In this document: positions 35,554 to 43,881 of the stretch, in pieces
How the letters are laid out: each line of letters begins with the position of its first letter
Position numbering within the stretch: position 1 is the stretch's first letter
Origin: Fusibacter sp963666805
Lineage (GTDB): Bacteria > Bacillota > Clostridia > Peptostreptococcales > Acidaminobacteraceae
Length of the DNA: 64,000 nucleotides
Direction of reading: 5' to 3'
NCBI GenBank assembly: GCA_963666805.2
Contig: CAXXWR010000003.1
Coordinates: 608,616 to 672,615, forward strand
Translations under genes and position numbers: made by a program
The notes under the pieces: generated by a model
The model's database searches: none
Seen by the model: only the letters and a program-made list of their open reading frames with translations
Told to the model about the DNA's origin: nothing

Positions 35554-36732
35554 ATGAACAACGTTGTCATTGTCTCCGCCTGCAGAACACCCATAGGCAA
35601 ATTAGGCGGACAATTCAAAAACTATACGGCACTTGATTTGTCAATTCCGACAATTCAAGCACTTGTTAAAAGAGCTAATTTGGATGCTCAACTTATTGAT
35701 GATGTTATTTGGGGGTGCAATTATCAAAGAACTTACAAAGAAAATAACCTGGCACGAGTTGCCGCAGTAAAATCAGGTTTACCGGTTACTGTACCCGGTA
35801 TTACAGTCCATCGAAACTGTACTTCTTCAATGTCTTCCATCCAAATGGGTTACTATCAAATTAAGGCTGGTGAAGCTACTTGTATTATCGCAGGTGGTGC
35901 AGACAGTATGAGTACAGCACCTCATATGGTTTTTGATAACCGATTTGGTAAAAAATTTGGACATAGCGAATTGAGAGATAGTATGTGGGATTCACTCACA
36001 AATCTTGGCATTGGTCCTTCAATGGGAATGACTGCAGAAAATGTCGCTGAAAAATATAATGTGACAAGAGAAGAACAAGATGTTTATGCCTTATTAAGTC
36101 AACGTCGTGCAATTGCTGCCATAGATCAACATAAATTTGAAGATGAAATTATCCCCATAAAAGTGACCTCTCGTAAAGGGGATATCATCATTTCTGAAGA
36201 TGAATATCCTAAGAGAGACGCTTCACTTGAAAACCTCAAAAAATTAAAGACGAGCTTTAAAGAAAATGGAACTGTAACAGCTGGCAATGCCTCTGGAATG
36301 AATGATGCCGCTTCTGGTATCATTTTGATGGCAGAAGACAAAGCGAAGTCACTTGGTCTCCCTATACTGGCAAGAATTGTTTCTGTTGCTACAACTGGGG
36401 TCGATCCTGATTATATGGGGATTGCTCCCATCAGTGCTTCAAAACTTGCCCTTGATAAAGCAGGCTTAACCATCAGTGATATTGATTTATTTGAAATTAA
36501 CGAAGCCTTTGCTTCACAATGTATTGCCTGTGAAAAAGAGCTTGGTATAGATCGCGAAAAGTTAAATGTAAATGGTGGTGGTATTTCACTGGGGCATCCC
36601 GTTGGTGCAACGGGTAGTAGAATTGTTATTAGTCTATTATATGAGATGAAAAAACGCCATAATCACTATGGATTGGCATCATTATGTGCAGGTGGTGGTA
36701 TGGGCACAGCAGTCATCATTGAAAATCTGTAA
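35554..36732 (+). CDS. Acetyl-CoA acetyltransferase (thiolase)
   Basis: The 392-residue thiolase has the nucleophile cysteine in HRNCTSSMSS near residue 89, the catalytic His in NGGGISLGHPVGATG near 350, and the second Cys in LCAGGGMG near 380. It would split or form acetoacetyl-CoA or another 3-oxoacyl-CoA. In this regulon it may return acetoacetate-derived units to acetyl-CoA. That would need a CoA transferase or ligase, which is not in the window. Start follows AGGGAGGTACAACAC. Confidence 0.95.
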   Translation: MNNVVIVSACRTPIGKLGGQFKNYTALDLSIPTIQALVKRANLDAQLIDDVIWGCNYQRTYKENNLARVAAVKSGLPVTVPGITVHRNCTSSMSSIQMGYYQIKAGEATCIIAGGADSMSTAPHMVFDNRFGKKFGHSELRDSMWDSLTNLGIGPSMGMTAENVAEKYNVTREEQDVYALLSQRRAIAAIDQHKFEDEIIPIKVTSRKGDIIISEDEYPKRDASLENLKKLKTSFKENGTVTAGNASGMNDAASGIILMAEDKAKSLGLPILARIVSVATTGVDPDYMGIAPISASKLALDKAGLTISDIDLFEINEAFASQCIACEKELGIDREKLNVNGGGISLGHPVGATGSRIVISLLYEMKKRHNHYGLASLCAGGGMGTAVIIENL

Positions 36733-36762
36733 TTTATTTATATAGGTTGTCATATTGCCTTT

Positions 36763-36802
36763 AAAAAAACTGACTTCTACTGTTTTAGAAGTCAGTTTTT
36801 TG
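36763..36802. terminator. Bidirectional terminator
   Basis: A 16-bp stem (36764-36779 with 36786-36801), AAAAAACTGACTTCTA and its complement, closes the thiolase unit and the convergent TetR gene. Confidence 0.92.
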
Positions 36803-36845
36803 ATATTTAACCTATTTCATTTTTCATCCCTTTGTTTCCCTCAAT

Positions 36846-37400
36846 CTAACCATTACGTCCAATAGTCAGCTCTTTATAGATTCTATTGAGTTCCTCTGCC
36901 GAATGTGTCATTCCTAATTCAATCCACTTTCTGAGTATACTTGCCAGAGTATCTGCAAAGAAATTATCTACAAAAGGACTTGCCAATTCTGATACTTCGC
37001 AGTTCTCTGATAAATTATAGTCATCACATACCGCACTAATATAGTCCCCTGCTTTAGCAATAATATGAATAATATCATTATCTGATATGATCTTAAGCAA
37101 GGGCTTGTTCTCAGCCCAGAATTTAAAATACATATAATCATAATCCAAATCTTCTCTGTTACCTGTTTCAAGTTCAGCTTCCAAGTAGGTCTTATATTTT
37201 TCAAATATGTCATAAATCAGTATATCTTCAATTTTATCAAAATGTGCATAAAAAGTGTTCCTGACAAGTCCTGCCTCTTTGGTTAACTCCGATATAGTGA
37301 TTTTGCTAATGTTTTTATTTTCTAATAATCTTAAAAGGGCCACTACCAACATTCTTATAGACCGCTTTGAGTTTGTATTTAAAGGTTCGTATTTTAACAT
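36846..37400 (-). CDS. TetR-family transcriptional repressor
   Basis: The 184-residue protein has an N-terminal helix-turn-helix at about residues 15-60 (ISKITISELTKEAGLVRNTFYAHF) and a helical ligand-binding C domain. It is divergent from the EFR1/NAD(P)H-oxidoreductase pair and shares with it a 341-bp region with several TGAACA elements. One of them overlaps its own -35 box. It probably represses both itself and the neighbouring pair. The ligand is unknown. Confidence 0.93.
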   Translation of the reverse strand: MLKYEPLNTNSKRSIRMLVVALLRLLENKNISKITISELTKEAGLVRNTFYAHFDKIEDILIYDIFEKYKTYLEAELETGNREDLDYDYMYFKFWAENKPLLKIISDNDIIHIIAKAGDYISAVCDDYNLSENCEVSELASPFVDNFFADTLASILRKWIELGMTHSAEELNRIYKELTIGRNG

Positions 37401-37417
37401 ATAATCTCCTTCGAATC

Positions 37418-37477
37418 AAATGAACACCTTATTAGGGTTTTCGGGATTATTATACTACACTTAATTCATTTGAACAA
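37418..37477 (-). promoter_or_regulatory. TetR gene promoter with operator half-sites
   Basis: On the minus strand -35 TTGTTC (37477-37472), 17-bp spacer and -10 TATAAT (37454-37449). The -35 lies inside TTGTTCAAATGAA, and another TGTTCA lies just downstream. This fits autorepression. Confidence 0.65.
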
Positions 37478-37592
37478 ACGTGCAATATTTTTCATTTGAG
37501 CATATTCAATCTTTTGCTCAAATCAATACATTTGTCCTAATTTGCCAATTTTATGGCATTTTTCTCAATCTGTGTAATAACAAGCGATTGTA

Positions 37593-37621
37593 TTGACTGA
37601 CTTTGAGAGCTTTTATATACT
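37593..37621 (+). promoter_or_regulatory. sigmaA promoter of the EFR1 operon
   Basis: -35 TTGACT (37593-37598), a 17-bp spacer and -10 TATACT (37616-37621). Operator-like elements follow within 45 bases downstream. The rest of the 341-bp gap holds no gene. Confidence 0.8.
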
Positions 37622-37629
37622 GTATTCAA

Positions 37630-37665
37630 CAAATGAACAAATGCAAGTTATTGAACAATTGTTCA
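37630..37665. promoter_or_regulatory. Probable TetR operators
   Basis: TGAACAATTGTTCA (37652-37665) is a perfect 14-bp dyad; a second AAATGAACAAATG lies at 37631-37643. Both sit just past the -10 box of the plus-strand operon, a standard place for repression. Confidence 0.7.
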
Positions 37666-37741
37666 TATTTATAAATGCATTTTTACCATTCGTATTTTCC
37701 AAGCAAGAAAGGAGATTTAGGCAATAACCTAAAGAAGGCAA

Positions 37742-38533
37742 ATGAATCAAATTTATTATTTTTCTGGAACGGGGAACTCCCTAAGAGTCGCAACCGTTAT
37801 AAGTGAACAATTTGCTGATTGTGAAATCATTCCCATTTCTCAAAAGGTCAATCAAAATTCAATTGAACTCAAAGGTGAAACAGTCGGCATTATCTACCCT
37901 GTTTATTATGATGATGTCCCCGAAGTCGTTGAACATTTTTTGAAAAAAGTAAAGGTCCCGCAAGAGACTTATCTTTATGCGATAGCCACTTTAGGATCAA
38001 AAAAATCAGGCTCTTTTGAGACTATCAACCGTTTGACAAGTGGTCAATTATCCTATGGCAAACATATCACCATGCCTTCTGCCCAGCTAAGGATTTATGA
38101 TGTCCTGCCAAAAGGTGATGCCTTAAATGCACTAATCCACTCTAGTGAAAAGGCTATAAAAGAAGCAATAGAAGATATCAAAAATAGGGAAACAATTAAT
38201 CCATCTGAACTTCAGTGGCATAATCGAAATCCACTTTATAGGATTTTTCGTAAGCCCTGGCTCAAAAGTTTACCCAAAATAGATTCAGACTTCCACACAG
38301 ACGCTAACTGCAACTCTTGTGGCATTTGTCAAAAGATTTGTCCCATGAACAATATCCATTATCAAGATGGACAACCTGTTTGGAATGGACATTGTCAAGA
38401 TTGCCATGGTTGCATCAATGCCTGTCCTAAAAGAGCAATACAAATTAAAAACAAAACATCAAAAAAGAAAAGATATATTCACCCTAATATAACGCTTAAA
38501 GCGTTGATAATTAACGAAAATAATTCAAATTAG
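37742..38533 (+). CDS. EFR1-type flavodoxin/ferredoxin fusion protein
   Basis: The 263-residue protein joins an N-terminal flavodoxin-like domain (YYFSGTGNSLRVA at residues 5-17) to two ferredoxin motifs: CNSCGICQKICPM near 194-206 and CQDCHGCINACP near 220-231. This is the EFR1 architecture of anaerobes. It likely passes electrons, but partner and substrate are unknown. It is the first gene of a two-gene unit whose expression is probably controlled by the divergent TetR. Confidence 0.9.
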   Translation: MNQIYYFSGTGNSLRVATVISEQFADCEIIPISQKVNQNSIELKGETVGIIYPVYYDDVPEVVEHFLKKVKVPQETYLYAIATLGSKKSGSFETINRLTSGQLSYGKHITMPSAQLRIYDVLPKGDALNALIHSSEKAIKEAIEDIKNRETINPSELQWHNRNPLYRIFRKPWLKSLPKIDSDFHTDANCNSCGICQKICPMNNIHYQDGQPVWNGHCQDCHGCINACPKRAIQIKNKTSKKKRYIHPNITLKALIINENNSN

Positions 38534-38545
38534 AAGGAGACCACT

Positions 38546-39118
38546 ATGAAAGCAACTATCGTACTCGCCCACCCTTGGCATGGCAGCTTTAATAAAGCCA
38601 TTATGGATCAAGTGATTAACAAACTTAGAGCAAGAAACAAAGATTATCAAATCATTGATTTAAATAAGGACAACTTTGATCCTGTCTTAAGAGAATCTGA
38701 TCTCGCATTATTTTCAAAAGGAAAAACCAGTGATGAAATGGTTACCCGATATCAAAAAATGCTTCTCCAATCGGATGAACTTATATTGATTTTTCCTGTC
38801 TGGTGGTATGATACTCCAGCTATATTAAAAGGTTTTTTTGATAAAGTCATGTTAAAAGATTATGCCTATATCGAAACAAAATCAGGCTTACAAGGTCAAC
38901 TCACACATATTAGAAAAACGACCGTCATCACGACATCAGAATTTCCAACTTGGTATCTTATTTTCCTTGCAGGAAACCTGATTAAAGGGACCTTTATCAA
39001 TAAAACATTGAAAAATATCGGTCTGAAAAATATTAAATGGCTCAATAATGATTTTACTGCATCTGGAAAGCCATCCAAAAGAAAAGCTTTTTTAGATAAA
39101 GTTTCAAAAAACGTATAG
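38546..39118 (+). CDS. NAD(P)H-dependent oxidoreductase, flavodoxin-like (MdaB/KefF type)
   Basis: The 190-residue protein starts MKATIVLAHPWHGSFNKAIM and carries the FMN/quinone-reductase motif LIFPVWWYDTPAILKGFFDKVML near residue 73. It belongs to the family that reduces quinones or other electrophiles. It follows the EFR1 gene by 12 bases, so the two probably form an electron-transfer or detoxification pair under TetR control. Confidence 0.9.
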   Translation: MKATIVLAHPWHGSFNKAIMDQVINKLRARNKDYQIIDLNKDNFDPVLRESDLALFSKGKTSDEMVTRYQKMLLQSDELILIFPVWWYDTPAILKGFFDKVMLKDYAYIETKSGLQGQLTHIRKTTVITTSEFPTWYLIFLAGNLIKGTFINKTLKNIGLKNIKWLNNDFTASGKPSKRKAFLDKVSKNV

Positions 39119-39161
39119 TCCTTGCTTAATTACTACTGCCTCTTGAATGAGGTCAAGTGAA

Positions 39162-39222
39162 TCAAAAAAGGAATAGATGCCACAAACATTTTTAACGTCA
39201 ATGGCTTCCATTCCTTTTTTTG
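39162..39222. terminator. Bidirectional terminator
   Basis: AAAAAAGGAAT with ATTCCTTTTTT, plus an inner GCCA/TGGC pairing, lies between the convergent oxidoreductase and glmS genes. The loop is long, about 20 bases. Confidence 0.75.
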
Positions 39223-39267
39223 TAATTTTAAAAAAGCTTTTCTGTTCGCTTTATTCGTCGTCTATTT

Positions 39268-41094
39268 TTACTCTACCGTTACCGATTTAGCCAAATTCCT
39301 TGGTTTATCGACATCATTCCCTCTTAAAGCCGAAACATAGTAAGCAAAAAGTTGGAGGGGGATAATAGCCAAAATAGGACTGAGTTCATCCATTGTTTTC
39401 GGAATAAAGAACACTTCATCAGCCGTTTTGAGAATCTCTTTATTGCCCTCTTGAGCAATGGCAAAGACATGTGCACCACGTGCTTTCACTTCTTTTATAT
39501 TGGATAACATCTTTTCATAAAGTTTTTCTTGTGTTGCAAGTGCTACGACAAAAGTATCCTCTTCAATTAGAGCAATCGTTCCATGTTTAAGCTCACCCGC
39601 TGCAATGGCAAAAGAATTAATATAAGAGATTTCTTTGAGCTTCAATGAACCCTCAAAACACAAGTCAGAATCTACGCCTCTCCCCATGTAAAAGACTTTT
39701 TCATTGTTAAATTGACTTGCCGCTAATTTTTGGATGGCTTCATTATGATCGAGAATACTTTGAATTTTATCTGGCATTGCCAATAATTCATCTACTACTT
39801 CTTTTACAAGCGCTTGATCAACAGTCCCCTTCAATTGTCCAAAGTGGAGGGCTAATAAATAAAAGGCTGTCAATTGAGTGGTAAACGCTTTAGTTGAGGC
39901 AACACCAATTTCTGGACCTGCCCACGTATAGAAAACGTCATCTGATTCTCTTGAAACAGAGCTCCCTACAACATTGACAATACTTAAAACGCGTGCTCCT
40001 TTACGTTTAGCTTCACGCATTGATTGAAGGGTATCTAACGTTTCCCCTGATTGTGAAACAGCAATAAACAAGGTATGTTCATCAATAAAAGGATCCCTAT
40101 AGCGGAATTCAGAAGCCACATCGACCTCAACAGAAATCCCTGCAAATTTTTCAAAAGCACGTCGCCCGACCAATCCTGCATGATAAGCCGTTCCACAAGC
40201 AACAATATATATTTTATGAATGTCTTCTAAATCTTCTTTGCTTATAGTCACGCCCTCTAAAATTAATGTGCCATTTTTATCAAGACGACGTTTAACCGTT
40301 TCTCTGACCCCTTTAGGCTGTTCATAAATTTCTTTTAGCGTAAAATGTTCAAACCCTTCTTTTTCAGCAGCATCTATGTCCCAAGTCACTTTAAAAATTT
40401 CACGTTCAACCTCTTGACCCAGATCATTATAAATTGTGATTTTATCCTTTTTAAGGTCTACGATCTCATCATTCTCTACAAGGAGCATATTGCGGGTGTA
40501 TTTTAATAATGCTGGAATATCTGATGCAATAAAATTCTCACCCTCACCTACACCAATAATGAGAGGGCTATCTTTTCTAACTGCTACCAATCGGTCGGGT
40601 TCATCTTTACAAATTACGCCCACTGCATAAGCGCCTTCCATTCTGTCTACTGCATTTTGAACCGCTTTGAGTAAGTCCCCTTCATAATAATGATCCACTA
40701 AATGAACAATGACCTCTGTATCTGTTTCTGACTGGAAAGTGATACCTAAATCTTCTGATAACCACTCTTTAAGTTCCATATAATTTTCAATGATGCCATT
40801 ATGAATAACGGCAATTGTCTTAGCATCATTCGTATGAGGATGGGCATTGACATCTGAAGGTGCACCATGTGTTGCCCATCTTGTATGACCAATACCTAAA
40901 ACGGTATCCATTTCTTTATCTACAATATTTTCAAGATTTTTAAGGCGTCCTTTACATTTAAAAACATCAAGTTCACCGCCATGATTTACAGCAATCCCTG
41001 CAGAATCATAACCCCTGTATTCTAATTTTGATAGTCCCTCTAAAAGTACAGGAACCGCTTTATTTTTACCTATATATCCAACTATGCCACACAT
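39268..41094 (-). CDS. glmS: Glucosamine-fructose-6-phosphate aminotransferase
   Basis: The 608-residue enzyme makes glucosamine 6-phosphate from fructose 6-phosphate and glutamine for cell-wall synthesis. It starts MCGIVGYIG with the catalytic Cys2 of the glutaminase domain. It also has GIGHTRWATHG near residue 72, the sugar-isomerase motif SQSGETLDTLQSM, and the C-terminal end DVDKPRNLAKSVTVE. Expression should be governed by the glmS ribozyme in its leader, and by a terminator between ribozyme and coding start. Confidence 0.98.
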   Translation of the reverse strand: MCGIVGYIGKNKAVPVLLEGLSKLEYRGYDSAGIAVNHGGELDVFKCKGRLKNLENIVDKEMDTVLGIGHTRWATHGAPSDVNAHPHTNDAKTIAVIHNGIIENYMELKEWLSEDLGITFQSETDTEVIVHLVDHYYEGDLLKAVQNAVDRMEGAYAVGVICKDEPDRLVAVRKDSPLIIGVGEGENFIASDIPALLKYTRNMLLVENDEIVDLKKDKITIYNDLGQEVEREIFKVTWDIDAAEKEGFEHFTLKEIYEQPKGVRETVKRRLDKNGTLILEGVTISKEDLEDIHKIYIVACGTAYHAGLVGRRAFEKFAGISVEVDVASEFRYRDPFIDEHTLFIAVSQSGETLDTLQSMREAKRKGARVLSIVNVVGSSVSRESDDVFYTWAGPEIGVASTKAFTTQLTAFYLLALHFGQLKGTVDQALVKEVVDELLAMPDKIQSILDHNEAIQKLAASQFNNEKVFYMGRGVDSDLCFEGSLKLKEISYINSFAIAAGELKHGTIALIEEDTFVVALATQEKLYEKMLSNIKEVKARGAHVFAIAQEGNKEILKTADEVFFIPKTMDELSPILAIIPLQLFAYYVSALRGNDVDKPRNLAKSVTVE

Positions 41095-41176
41095 GTTGTG
41101 ACCTCCTTATGGTTTTGGCTTATCATTTTATTTATTCTTTATCATTCATTTTTTAAAATTCATTGCTTTTAATCAA

Positions 41177-41207
41177 AAAATAAAAATAACACCTATCTAA
41201 GGTGTCC
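41177..41207 (-). terminator. Hairpin with T tract in the glmS leader
   Basis: On the minus strand ACACCT (41205-41200) pairs with AGGTGT (41194-41189) and is followed by TATTTTTATTTTTT. It sits 3' of the ribozyme and 83 bases upstream of the glmS start, so it can end transcription before the gene. Confidence 0.65.
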
Positions 41208-41274
41208 TCTTTTTCACAACAAAATTAAGCTACCCAATGGATGCTCATTTTGTTCTACATACACTTATAGTTCT

Positions 41275-41412
41275 GAATCAACCTACTCTTTTGTCCTCAA
41301 AATCACTTTTGAGTTTTGTAAAGTATTTATCGGTGTTGATTACACCGCGAGGCATCCGCCGAATTTTCGATTAACCTCGCCCTCGTCAACTGATTTCAAT
41401 CAGTTCTGGCGC
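41275..41412 (-). ncRNA. glmS: glmS ribozyme/riboswitch
   Basis: The minus strand carries the ribozyme core: GCGCCAGAACT at the 5' end, then GTTGACGAGG, GAGGTTAATCGA, TCGGCGGATGCCTCGCGG and the downstream P3-P4 pairing region. The expected self-cleavage is between A at 41413 and G at 41412. Glucosamine 6-phosphate is the cofactor for cleavage, which lowers glmS mRNA. The remaining leader down to 41095 holds the hairpin noted separately. Confidence 0.97.
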
Positions 41413-41525
41413 TAGTATTCAATTTTTAAGCTCCTCTCATCCCTTTCCTCCTTTCTTTAACTTAATCGTATTATAGCATAATGGGAATTTGACTACAATG
41501 GGCCTTTGGTGACAATTCGATAACA

Positions 41526-41568
41526 AAAAGAGCGCTTATTAAAAGACCCTTTTAATAAACGCTCTTGC
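41526..41568 (-). terminator. Terminator of glpK
   Basis: On the minus strand AAGAGCG-TTTATTAAAAG pairs with CTTTTAATAAGCGCTCTT (with one unpaired base), followed by TTTTG. It starts about 13 bases after the glpK stop. Confidence 0.88.
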
Positions 41569-41577
41569 TTTGCCTCA

Positions 41578-43080
41578 TTATTCATCTTCTTCCCAACGTT
41601 TTGCTCTTTCAACAGCCCGTCTCCAAAGTCTATACTTTTCGTGACGTTCTTCTTCAGTATAAGTTGCTTCAAAACAGCGATCTACTTCAAAGTGACATAG
41701 AATACTATCTCTATCTTCCCAAAATCCTACTGCCAATCCCGCTAAATATGCTGCTCCCAAGGCAGTCGTCTCAGTAATTCGAGGTCTAACGACTTCGTAT
41801 CCAAGAATATCAGCTTGAAATTGCATTAAAAAATTATTAGCTGTTGCTCCACCATCTACTTTAAGGCGTGTTAAAGGGATTCCCGAATCTTCTTGCATGG
41901 CTTCTATTACATCTCTGGTTTGATAGCCCAGTGACTCAAGAGTTGCCCTGATAATATGATTTTTATTAGCACCTCTTGTTAAGCCAACCATTGTTCCTCG
42001 CGCGTACATGTCCCAATAAGGTGCACCTAACCCTGCAAAAGCAGGTACAAAATAAACCCCTGCCGTATCCTCTACCTTAGAGGCAAAATACTCACTGTCT
42101 TGAGCATCACCAATTAAGCGCAACTCATCTCTAAGCCATTGAATAGCAGCACCTGCAATGAAAATAGAACCTTCTAGTGCATAAGTTATCTTGCCATCAA
42201 TCCCCCAAGCAATGGTCGTTAAAAGACCGTTTTGGGACGGCACTCTTTTCTCACCTGTATTCATCAGCATAAAACACCCTGTCCCATAAGTGTTTTTTAC
42301 AGCTCCCGCCTTGAAACACGCTTGACCAAATAATGCTGCCTGCTGATCACCTGCTGCACTTGCAATAGGAATCATCGCACCACCAAATGTTTTTTCATCT
42401 GTATAACCATAAATTTCAGAAGTTCCTCTTACTTGAGGTAGCATTTGTTCTGGGATATCCAAAATTTCTAATATTTCCTTGTCCCAAGTAAGACTTTCTA
42501 TATTAAACAGCATGGTTCTCGATGCATTGGAATAATCTGTAACATGAACGCGTCCTCGTGTTAAATTCCATATTAACCATGTATCAACTGTTCCAAATAA
42601 CAATTCTCCCTTTCGGGCACGTTCTCTTGCACCTTCAACATGATCTAATATCCATTTGAGTTTTGTCCCTGAAAAATAAGCGTCGATCACAAGACCAGTC
42701 TTTTGTTGAATCAACTCTTTATGACCTGCTTCTACCAGTTCTTCACAAATTGAAGCCGTCCGCCTACATTGCCAAACAATGGCATTGTAAATCGGCTTAC
42801 CCGTTACCTTGTCCCAAACAATTGTCGTTTCTCTCTGATTGGTAATCCCAATAGCGGCAATTTCTTTAGTACCTATTCCAGCTGTCTCTATCACTTCACG
42901 TGCAACACCTGATTGAGATCCCCAAATTTCCATAGGATCATGTTCCACCCAGCCCGGTTTAGGATAAAACTGTTTAAATTCTTTCTGTGCAATTTTGCAT
43001 ACTTTCCCTTCTTGATTAAACAAGATTGCTCTTGAACTTGTTGTCCCTTGATCAAATGCAAGAATATATTTTTGACTCAT
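41578..43080 (-). CDS. glpK: Glycerol kinase
   Basis: The 500-residue FGGY-family kinase phosphorylates glycerol. Motifs include ILAFDQGTTSSRAILF at the N terminus, WVEHDPMEIW near residue 45, the ATP-binding GTYGTGCFMLMNTG (as NTYGTGCFMLMNTGE) near 265, and the C-terminal GGATANNFLMQFQADIL. Length is normal. It is cotranscribed with glpP 24 bases upstream, which points to control by glycerol 3-phosphate. Confidence 0.97.
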   Translation of the reverse strand: MSQKYILAFDQGTTSSRAILFNQEGKVCKIAQKEFKQFYPKPGWVEHDPMEIWGSQSGVAREVIETAGIGTKEIAAIGITNQRETTIVWDKVTGKPIYNAIVWQCRRTASICEELVEAGHKELIQQKTGLVIDAYFSGTKLKWILDHVEGARERARKGELLFGTVDTWLIWNLTRGRVHVTDYSNASRTMLFNIESLTWDKEILEILDIPEQMLPQVRGTSEIYGYTDEKTFGGAMIPIASAAGDQQAALFGQACFKAGAVKNTYGTGCFMLMNTGEKRVPSQNGLLTTIAWGIDGKITYALEGSIFIAGAAIQWLRDELRLIGDAQDSEYFASKVEDTAGVYFVPAFAGLGAPYWDMYARGTMVGLTRGANKNHIIRATLESLGYQTRDVIEAMQEDSGIPLTRLKVDGGATANNFLMQFQADILGYEVVRPRITETTALGAAYLAGLAVGFWEDRDSILCHFEVDRCFEATYTEEERHEKYRLWRRAVERAKRWEEDE

Positions 43081-43104
43081 AGATTCATGCCTCCCCTACT
43101 CTAT

Positions 43105-43677
43105 TTAAAGCTTCCATAATGCTTCTTGACTTGTTGAAACTGCTAAAGCTCCTGATTTTAAAGACCCAATGATATCAGCTTTACTCTTAATAAATCCACC
43201 TGAAACAACAGGTATATCAATCCGACCTGCCATGTTTTCAGTAATACTATCCATAATGCCAGGTAAAATTTCGACAGCATTAGGTTTCGATTGATTTAAT
43301 GACTTAATCCCCGCTTCAAAACTTAAAGAGTCAATTAAAAACAAACGCTGAATTGTTAATAAATCGTAGTGCTTAGCAATCTTAATAAGCCCCACACGCG
43401 TTGTTATAATACCATCTGCTCGTGTCTTCTCACCGATAAATTTGATAGTCATTTCATCTTTGGCAAATCCTTCTAGTAAATCCAAATGAACAAAAACCAT
43501 TTTATGAGCCCTTTTTAATTGCTCTATATTGTGGGTCAAATCAAACAAATTGCCAAACAACAAAAAGACTACCTGACAAGGGCTTTCTATTGCCTTAGTC
43601 ATTTTTTCCTCTTGATTAACCGCCGCAATGATTGGATTATCTGTCAATTTTTCTCGCCATTGATATGTATCAATCAT
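43105..43677 (-). CDS. glpP: GlpP glycerol-3-phosphate-responsive antiterminator
   Basis: The 190-residue protein matches GlpP: VVFLLFGNLFDLTHNIEQLKRAHK, FVHLDLLEGFAKDE, ADGIITTR, and VEILPGIM. GlpP binds glycerol 3-phosphate and then an mRNA leader hairpin to prevent termination in glp operons. It lies directly before glpK. A 7-bp hairpin (GGAATAG/CTATTCC) occurs in the message about 35-80 bases upstream of its start and could be a target, but no T tract follows it, so this is uncertain. Confidence 0.93.
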   Translation of the reverse strand: MIDTYQWREKLTDNPIIAAVNQEEKMTKAIESPCQVVFLLFGNLFDLTHNIEQLKRAHKMVFVHLDLLEGFAKDEMTIKFIGEKTRADGIITTRVGLIKIAKHYDLLTIQRLFLIDSLSFEAGIKSLNQSKPNAVEILPGIMDSITENMAGRIDIPVVSGGFIKSKADIIGSLKSGALAVSTSQEALWKL

Positions 43678-43783
43678 CCTTACACCTCTTTAACGCCTAT
43701 TTTAGGAATAGTCTCGTATTGTCTCTCCTCATCTATTCCCCATTAATTATTGTATCATAAATGGTACAATACATAAAAAAAAA

Positions 43784-43812
43784 TACCAAGTCCTTCTTAG
43801 TATTTTTCATCT
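43784..43812 (-). terminator. Terminator after the HD-GYP gene
   Basis: On the minus strand AAATACTAAG pairs with CTTGGTATTT (one G-U pair), followed by a run of nine T, between the HD-GYP gene and glpP. Confidence 0.8.
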
Positions 43813-43881
43813 CAGATTTACGTTTCCCTCTTACCTAAAACAGGAACTGTCATTTACTTTTTTCTATCAAAAAAAACGCCC

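Noticed and set aside
43700..43742. GGAATAG/CTATTCC hairpin upstream of glpP as a GlpP antiterminator target
   Set aside because: No T tract follows it and the spacing to the gene is not typical, so I do not list it as a feature.
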